Shown in pieces: positions 6,642 through 10,267 of a stretch of 10,267 nt of DNA; position 1 is the first letter of the stretch, and each line of letters starts with the position of its first letter. The notes under the pieces are model-generated. The model was not told the DNA's origin and made no database searches. It saw nothing but the letters and a program-made list of their open reading frames with translations. The position numbers and the translations under genes were made by a program. Origin of the DNA: Nostoc sp. CHAB 5715 (GTDB taxonomy: Bacteria; Cyanobacteriota; Cyanobacteriia; Cyanobacteriales; Nostocaceae); contig NZ_JAIVFR010000142.1 of assembly GCF_020829685.1 (NCBI RefSeq), positions 1 through 10,267 on the forward strand, read 5' to 3'.

Positions 6642-6816
6642 TATCAATTATGAATTATTTTAATAAAGTTTAGGGGTTTAATTCCCCAGCAATAGAAGGG
6701 CAGCACGTTTTGTATTGGGGTCTAAATCCCCATCACTTTCACGTAATTGCGAACTTGTACTGAGCGTAGCCGAAGTATTGCGAATTGCGAATTGCGAATT
6801 GCGAATTGTTTTAACC
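6642..6816. repeat. Repeat-rich spacer: two G4/C4 hairpins, a dispersed-repeat-like motif and four GCGAATT heptamers
   Basis: No gene is visible. Two similar hairpins, GGGG-tttaatt-CCCC and GGGG-tctaaat-CCCC, lie about 45 bases apart (6673-6687 and 6718-6732) and look like copies or arms of one element. TACTGAGCGTAGCCGAAGTA (6758-6777) resembles short imperfect-palindrome repeats that are frequent between genes of Nostoc-type genomes. GCGAATT is repeated four times in tandem at 6780-6807, with a related TTGCGAA at 6748-6754. The stretch separates the core exoribonuclease gene from the toxin-antitoxin genes. Confidence 0.7.
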
Positions 6817-6866
6817 TTGCTCTAACCCCTGTCGGTTAGGATATAGAGTAAATCGAATGAGGTAAT
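6817..6866 (+). promoter_or_regulatory. Candidate promoter, operator and ribosome binding site of the toxin-antitoxin operon
   Basis: TTGCTC (6817-6822) and TATAGA (6842-6847) are plausible -35 and -10 boxes with a long 19-base spacing. A perfect 6-bp inverted repeat, CTAACC (6822-6827) with GGTTAG (6834-6839), lies between them. ParD-type ribbon-helix-helix antitoxins commonly repress their own operon at such sites, so this is the natural operator candidate. TGAGG at 6858-6862 is a good ribosome binding site eight bases before the GTG at 6871 and decides that start. Confidence 0.45.
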
Positions 6867-6870
6867 AGTT

Positions 6871-7155
6871 GTGAATATATCTTTGACCCCAGAACTGGAG
6901 CAGTTGGTTAAGGATAAGGTTAGTAGTGGGAAATATCACTCAGTGAGTGAGGTGATGGGTGAAGCATTGAGATTGCTAGAAGAACGCGATCGCATTCGAG
7001 ATCAGCGTCTAGCAGAATTGAAAGCTAAAATCCAAGTTGGTATTGAAGAACTCGAACGTGGTGAAGGAATTGATGGTGAAGAGGTATTTGCTGAACTTGA
7101 AGAAGATATCCGACGTGCCCAAGCCCAGATGCAACAAGCAGAGGCCGCTAAATAA
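6871..7155 (+). CDS. ParD-like ribbon-helix-helix antitoxin of a type II toxin-antitoxin pair
   Basis: The 94-residue protein starts with MNISLTPELEQLVKDKVSSG and SVSEVMGEALRLLEERD (24-40), the strand-helix-helix pattern of ParD/CopG-type DNA-binding domains. The rest is helical and charged (RLAELKAKIQVGIEELERG, then EEVFAELEEDIRRA), as expected for the part that wraps around the toxin. It is translated from a GTG at 6871 with a good ribosome binding site upstream. Its stop overlaps the start of the next gene by one base (TAATG), the tight coupling usual for antitoxin-toxin pairs. It should neutralise the downstream toxin and repress its own promoter. ParD is the best family; other RHH antitoxins are less likely given the ParE-like partner. 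Confidence 0.88.
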   Translation: MNISLTPELEQLVKDKVSSGKYHSVSEVMGEALRLLEERDRIRDQRLAELKAKIQVGIEELERGEGIDGEEVFAELEEDIRRAQAQMQQAEAAK

Positions 7156-7460
7156 TGAGTAGGTGTATTTTTGCGCCTTCAGCTAGATTAGATTTGAAAG
7201 AAATTAGCAGCTATATTACCCGTTTTAATCCTGGTGCGGCTCGAAAACTCAACAAAAAAATTATAGAGCAGTGTAAACTTTTGGCTGATTTTCCTAATAT
7301 GGGTCAAAGTTGCGATAATTTTGCAGATGGTTTACGGAGTTTCCCCGTGGAAGATTACTTAATATTTTATCGTCCCATTGAGACTGGTGTGGAAGTTGCA
7401 CGTGTTGTCAGTGGTTATCGGGATTTAGAGACAGTTTTCTTAAGTGAGGATATTCCTTAA
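7155..7460 (+). CDS. ParE/RelE-superfamily toxin
   Basis: The 101-residue protein has the ParE pattern. A helix near the start is ARLDLKEISSYITRFNP (10-26), FPNMGQ at 46-51 is the usual turn, and the C-terminal sheet is GLRSFPVEDYLIFYRPIE (59-76) followed by VEVARVVSGYRDLETVF (79-95). It is basic enough and of normal family length. ParE toxins poison DNA gyrase, whereas related RelE proteins cut mRNA on the ribosome. The LRSFPV...YLIFYRP signature favours ParE, but the target is not shown by sequence. Its ATG shares the A of the antitoxin stop codon. The gene looks intact. Confidence 0.87.
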   Translation: MSRCIFAPSARLDLKEISSYITRFNPGAARKLNKKIIEQCKLLADFPNMGQSCDNFADGLRSFPVEDYLIFYRPIETGVEVARVVSGYRDLETVFLSEDIP

Positions 7461-7498
7461 AATTGCATTTGACGAAAGCGATCGCTTCTCTAACGAAT

Positions 7499-8341
7499 AT
7501 GTCAAAAACTCATAACAAAATAATTATTTTCGATACCACCATGCGTGATGGAGAATTGACGCCTGGTGTCAAAATGAATTTGCAACAAAAAATCACCATA
7601 TCCCAATTGCTCGAAGAAATGGGAGTAGATATTATTGAAGTTGGTTATCCAGGAAGTTCTCAAAAAGATTTTGATGAAGTCTTTAATATTTCTAAAATAA
7701 TTAAAAAATCTACTATTTGTGGGCTAGCGAGTTCCAATCCCAATGAAATAATCATTCTGGCTGAAGCAATTAAAGCAGCTATAAAAGGTAGAATTCACAC
7801 CTATACTCCGGTAAATATTAAAAATCAATTTGAACTCAGCAAAGAAGAAGTATTAGCAACAATCAAAGAAAGTGTTTCTCTGGCACGCAATTACTGTGAT
7901 GATGTAGAATGGAGTGCTTTTGACGCTCCCAGAAGTGAGCCAGATTTTTTGTGCAAATCTATTGAAACTGCAATCAAAAGTGGTGCTAACACTATTAGTA
8001 TTCCTGATAGCTTAGGTTTGGCATCGCCAGAAGATTTTTCGCAACTTCTGCAAATGATTTTTAATCGAGTAGCAAATATTGATCAAGCTGTCGTTTCAGT
8101 ACACTGTCATGATGATTTGGGCATGGCGGTAGATAATTCACTTATTGCTTTAAGTTGTGGCGTGAGGCAAATTGAATGTGCAATTAATGGTTTGGGTGCG
8201 AGGAAAGGTAATGCAGATTTAAGTCAAGTGGTGATGGAGGTTTTAAAACAGGGGAATTATCAAATTGATATTGACACTTCGTTAATAAGTAAAGCAGCAG
8301 AGTTGATTTTTCAAATAACTAGAATTAGAAAGGGAAAATAG
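7499..8341 (+). CDS. Short LeuA/NifV-like (HMGL-superfamily) acyl transferase, catalytic barrel only
   Basis: From ATG 7499 the protein has 280 residues and matches the TIM barrel of 2-isopropylmalate/homocitrate synthases: FDTTMRDGELTPGVKM (11-26), EVGYPGSSQKDF (47-58), RIHTYTP (98-104), WSAFDAPRSEPDFL (138-151), SIPDSLGLASPEDF (167-180), the metal-binding HCHDDLGMAVDNSL (202-215) and NGLGARKGNADL (230-241). These enzymes condense acetyl-CoA with a 2-oxo acid. It ends where the barrel ends, about 100 residues short of NifV and 250 short of LeuA, without the C-terminal subdomain. Usual GEQ is GEL and usual GER is GAR, so substrate or activity may differ. The frame extends upstream to TTG 7463 (292 residues), but that part contains HIP1 and matches nothing. 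It is AT-richer than its neighbours and lacks HIP1, so transfer is possible. A regulatory or unusual side-chain pathway enzyme are alternatives. Confidence 0.8.
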   Translation: MSKTHNKIIIFDTTMRDGELTPGVKMNLQQKITISQLLEEMGVDIIEVGYPGSSQKDFDEVFNISKIIKKSTICGLASSNPNEIIILAEAIKAAIKGRIHTYTPVNIKNQFELSKEEVLATIKESVSLARNYCDDVEWSAFDAPRSEPDFLCKSIETAIKSGANTISIPDSLGLASPEDFSQLLQMIFNRVANIDQAVVSVHCHDDLGMAVDNSLIALSCGVRQIECAINGLGARKGNADLSQVVMEVLKQGNYQIDIDTSLISKAAELIFQITRIRKGK

Positions 8342-8366
8342 TTAAAATAATTACTCTTTTTTCCCC
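8332..8366. terminator. Candidate bidirectional terminator between convergent genes
   Basis: GGGAAAA (8332-8338) can pair with TTTT...CCC (8357-8365). Inside it, AGT-AA pairs with TT-ACT around the loop AATAA with one bulged T. The stem is A/T-rich and imperfect, but T-runs lie on the correct side for both directions. It spans the only nine bases between the two stop codons and includes both of them. A shared 3' end is therefore likely; the exact structure is inferred. Confidence 0.4.
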
Positions 8367-8884
8367 ATCTCCTCACACTGTGCTTTTGACATCACAGCCC
8401 GGATATAGTCATTTTTACCATTGGTATAAGCCTCGCGATCGCTCCGAAAACTTGCCGCCAAATCGCGTTTTAAAGCTTCATATCGTTTCGCCTCTTCAGG
8501 ATGCCTTCTCAGATAGTCGCAAAATAGCTTGCGTTCCCAAAATTTGCTATCAATCTCGACTATGTGAACATGATGAGTCCGTTGCTTTCCGTATGGTGGC
8601 ATTCCTTTGACAAAAAACATCCGTCCTGGATCTGGGTTTTCACGCCAATAAACGTATCCCAACGATTCCAATGCTGGAATAGTAGATTTCGCATCTACTA
8701 AGGAACGTACTCCTACCATGATGTCAACAACTGGTTTGGCTGCCATTCCTGGTACTGCCGTACTACCAATATGTTCAATTTCCACAACTAAGTCATTGCC
8801 TAGTAGTTGCCGAATCCGCTCGGCTTCTTCTGCAAACAAAATCTGCCAACGTGGGTCATATTCGACTATATTTACTTCATCCAT
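8351..8884 (-). CDS. GrpB-family protein (nucleotidyltransferase-like fold)
   Basis: The 177-residue protein carries the GrpB/UPF0157 hallmark EIEHIGSTAVPGMAAKPVVDI (35-55). There, GST and the Asp54 region resemble the GS...D metal site of nucleotidyltransferases. Other family marks are YDPRWQILFAEEAERI (9-24), THHVHIVE (103-110), and FCDYLRRHPEEAKRYEALKRDLA (121-143). The family is widespread, and in some bacteria it is fused to dephospho-CoA kinase, but its substrate is not established. Length is normal and the frame intact. It is tail-to-tail with the LeuA/NifV-like gene, nine bases apart. A MITE-like element begins 32 bases upstream of its start, so its promoter may be inside or next to that element. 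There is no clear ribosome binding site. Confidence 0.9.
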   Translation of the reverse strand: MDEVNIVEYDPRWQILFAEEAERIRQLLGNDLVVEIEHIGSTAVPGMAAKPVVDIMVGVRSLVDAKSTIPALESLGYVYWRENPDPGRMFFVKGMPPYGKQRTHHVHIVEIDSKFWERKLFCDYLRRHPEEAKRYEALKRDLAASFRSDREAYTNGKNDYIRAVMSKAQCEEMGKKE

Positions 8885-8915
8885 CGGTGAAATTAATTTT
8901 ATCTATATACAGTGG

Positions 8916-9043
8916 TAGGGGATTTCCAATAAATAAACTATACAATCTTGTGGGGTGGGCATCTTGCCCGCCCGTAATCAAGGGCGGGCGAGACGCCCAC
9001 CCCACAATAAATAATTGGATATTTTTTTATTTGGAAGTCCCTA
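8916..9043. mobile_element. MITE-like element, 128 bp, with large central hairpin
   Basis: The ends are imperfect inverted repeats of about 18 bases: TAGGGGATTTCCAATAAATA on the left, and on the right the complement reads TAGGGACTTCCAAATAAA. Both ends carry TA, which fits insertion at a TA dinucleotide as for IS630/Tc1-type elements, though no transposase is present. In the middle is a near-perfect hairpin at 8948-9007: 13 bp TTGTGGGGTGGGC with its complement, then TCT/AGA, then 8 bp GCCCGCCC with GGGCGGGC around an 8-base loop. The G/C-rich core contrasts sharply with the AT-rich flanks. Similar GTGGGGTGGGC hairpins are, from memory, common between genes of Nostoc-type cyanobacteria. It lies between the divergent GrpB and rpmI genes. 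Confidence 0.65.
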
Positions 9044-9065
9044 GTTAGTTAAATCCTTTATTTAA

Positions 9066-9095
9066 TTACCATTCCAGCAATTTTATTAGTATAAT
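9066..9095 (+). promoter_or_regulatory. Promoter candidate for rpmI-rplT
   Basis: A consensus -10 box TATAAT lies at 9090-9095. TTACCA at 9066-9071 (four of six bases of the -35 consensus) is 18 bases upstream. Transcription would start near 9102 and leave a short leader of about 20 bases before the rpmI start at 9125. This leaves little room for the long L20-responsive leaders known from other bacteria. Confidence 0.5.
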
Positions 9096-9124
9096 AATGG
9101 ATCGTGTCGAATTAAAGCTAGACC

Positions 9125-9322
9125 ATGCCTAAACTAAAGACTCGTAAAGCAGCAGCGAAGCGATTCCGTGCCACCGGCACCGGCAAAATCGTCCGTCGTA
9201 AAGCTTTCAAAAACCACCTTTTAGAACATAAAACTTCTGACAAAAAGCGTAGCCTGTCCAAGAGCGCACTTGTACATGAACGCGATGAACTTAACGTGCG
9301 CTTGATGCTCCCATATTTGTAA
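9125..9322 (+). CDS. rpmI: 50S ribosomal protein L35
   Basis: This is a 65-residue, strongly basic protein with the typical start [20 protein letters not shown] (1-20). [16 protein letters not shown] (21-36) and [11 protein letters not shown] (40-50) follow, ending in VRLMLPYL. It is a structural protein of the large subunit. It is followed 19 bases later by rplT, the near-universal arrangement for these two genes. No infC gene lies upstream; a MITE-like element and a promoter candidate do. Confidence 0.97.
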   Translation: MPKLKTRKAAAKRFRATGTGKIVRRKAFKNHLLEHKTSDKKRSLSKSALVHERDELNVRLMLPYL

Positions 9323-9341
9323 GTATTTCAGGGAATAAGTT

Positions 9342-9698
9342 ATGACTCGGGTAAAACGCGGTAACGTAGCTCGGAAGCGCCGCAATAAAATTCTCAAACT
9401 AGCTAAAGGTTTTCGCGGTTCCCACTCAACTCTGTTTAGAACTGCCAACCAACAAGTGATGAAGGCACTACGGAGTGCCTACCGCGATCGCAAAAAGAAA
9501 AAGCGCGATTTTCGTCGCCTCTGGATCACCCGCATCAACGCTGCTGCAAGGCAACACGGCTTGAGTTACAGCCAGTTGATCGGTAACTTGAAAAAAGCTG
9601 ATATCCAACTCAATCGCAAGATGTTGGCACAATTAGCAGTCCTCGATCCAGCTAGCTTCGGCAAAGTCGCTGAACTAGCAAATCAAGCTAAAGGATAA
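9342..9698 (+). CDS. rplT: 50S ribosomal protein L20
   Basis: The protein has 118 residues, the standard length. The basic N-terminal half ([20 protein letters not shown], then [20 protein letters not shown]) threads into 23S rRNA. The C-terminal half has the conserved [20 protein letters not shown] (55-74) and [20 protein letters not shown] (76-95). L20 is needed early in large-subunit assembly and in many bacteria represses its own operon; no such RNA site is evident here. AGGGA seven bases before the ATG is a fair ribosome binding site. The next gene begins only 12 bases after the stop. Confidence 0.97.
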   Translation: MTRVKRGNVARKRRNKILKLAKGFRGSHSTLFRTANQQVMKALRSAYRDRKKKKRDFRRLWITRINAAARQHGLSYSQLIGNLKKADIQLNRKMLAQLAVLDPASFGKVAELANQAKG

Positions 9699-9710
9699 AG
9701 GTGGCAAGGG

Positions 9711-10267
9711 ATGTATAACAGATGTAACAGATGGCAAGTAATTACTCGGTTACATCTGGTATTATCCGCCACTATTTTTTGGATATCTTGCTTTTCCATA
9801 GTGGGGACAGGATTAACTGCATCTGCTGCCGAAATGCCAGAAATTCAGCAGCGAGGCTATCTAACTGTTGCCGTTAAAGATAACTTGCGTCCGTTGGGAT
9901 TTAAAGATGCCAACGGTAATTTGCAAGGCTTAGAAATTGACTTGGCACAGCGATTGGCACTTGACTTGGTTGGTAAAGCCGATGCTGTAAAATTGAAACC
10001 TGTAGCAAATCGCGATCGCTTGTCTGTAGTGTTAGACAAAAAAGTTGATTTTGCGATCGCTAGGGTAACAGCAACTGAATCTCGCAACCGTATAGTTAGT
10101 TTCAGTGTTCCCTACTATTTGGATAGCACTGTCTTAGTTACAAAAGATGCCTCTGTACAGAAATTGAGTGATTTGGCAAAACAAAAAATTGCCGTACTCA
10201 ACAACTCCAGCACCATTGCCCAAGTACGGTACTATGTGCCAAACGCCGAGTTGGTACAGGTTTCAAT
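9711..10267 (+). CDS. Amino-acid-type ABC transporter periplasmic substrate-binding protein (partial, 3' end outside window)
   Basis: The frame is open for 185 codons to the window edge. A Sec signal peptide is clear: basic start MYNRCNRWQVITRLH, hydrophobic core LVLSATIFWISCFSIVGTGL, and a likely cut after ASA near residue 39. The mature part begins as a family-3 binding protein: RGYLTVAVKDNLRPLGF (48-64), GNLQGLEIDLAQRLALDL (69-86), then RLSVVLDKKVDFAIARVTAT (103-122) and RIVSFSVPYYLDS (127-139). Such proteins capture polar amino acids for an ABC importer. AAAGG overlapping the rplT stop codon lies nine bases before the ATG, and the spacing suggests read-through from the rpmI-rplT mRNA. Permease and ATPase genes, if linked, would lie beyond the window. 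A non-transport role, such as a sensor or transglycosylase fusion, cannot be excluded without the C-terminus. Confidence 0.88.
   Translation, partial: MYNRCNRWQVITRLHLVLSATIFWISCFSIVGTGLTASAAEMPEIQQRGYLTVAVKDNLRPLGFKDANGNLQGLEIDLAQRLALDLVGKADAVKLKPVANRDRLSVVLDKKVDFAIARVTATESRNRIVSFSVPYYLDSTVLVTKDASVQKLSDLAKQKIAVLNNSSTIAQVRYYVPNAELVQVS

Noticed and set aside
7463..7498. TTG start extending the LeuA/NifV-like protein by 12 residues
   Set aside because: The extension matches nothing in the family and contains a HIP1 site. The ATG at 7499 lies just before the conserved first strand and leaves a normal N-terminus.
9857..10087. Minus-strand 76-codon frame near the right edge
   Set aside because: It lies antisense to the substrate-binding protein, whose signal peptide and family motifs are clear.

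Overview
The window comes from a filamentous, probably heterocyst-forming cyanobacterium of the Nostoc/Anabaena type. The octamer GCGATCGC (HIP1) occurs 11 times in about 10.3 kb (for example at 824, 1650, 4559, 5782, 6986, 9484, 10053). Runs of 7-base tandem repeats sit between genes. The proteins look like cyanobacterial versions of their families, and the order rpmG-rpsR is the one also kept in plastid genomes. No species can be named from sequence alone.

Layout. Positions 1-676: the last codons of an upstream gene (2-40), a 103-residue conserved hypothetical protein (259-570), and a heptamer array starting at the base after its stop codon. Positions 677-2344 (minus strand): a beta-CASP metallo-beta-lactamase-fold protein, probably an RNA-processing nuclease, with an added C-terminal cysteine cluster. 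Positions 2345-3183: a largely non-coding stretch that contains a 40-residue membrane-protein gene on the minus strand (2644-2766) and several short inverted repeats. Positions 3184-6582 (plus strand): an RDD-family membrane protein, ribosomal proteins L33 and S18, a 290-bp nested repeat, and an RNase II/R-type exoribonuclease. Positions 6583-9045: an accessory-looking block with repeats, a ParD/ParE-like toxin-antitoxin pair with its own inverted-repeat operator candidate, a short LeuA/NifV-like enzyme, a convergent GrpB-family gene, and a 128-bp MITE-like element. Positions 9125-10267: ribosomal proteins L35 and L20, then the start of an amino-acid-type ABC transporter substrate-binding protein that runs off the window.

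How it fits together. Two blocks serve translation and RNA turnover: L33, S18 and the exoribonuclease, and L35 and L20. The beta-CASP protein may also act on RNA. The block between them looks variable: it holds a toxin-antitoxin module, a lone truncated biosynthetic enzyme and dispersed repeats. I see no clearly new multi-gene system. The features most worth a second look are the 40-residue gene, the 7-base arrays that begin just after three stop codons, the shortened LeuA/NifV-like enzyme with altered active-site motifs, the cysteine-cluster tail of the beta-CASP protein, and the MITE-like hairpin.
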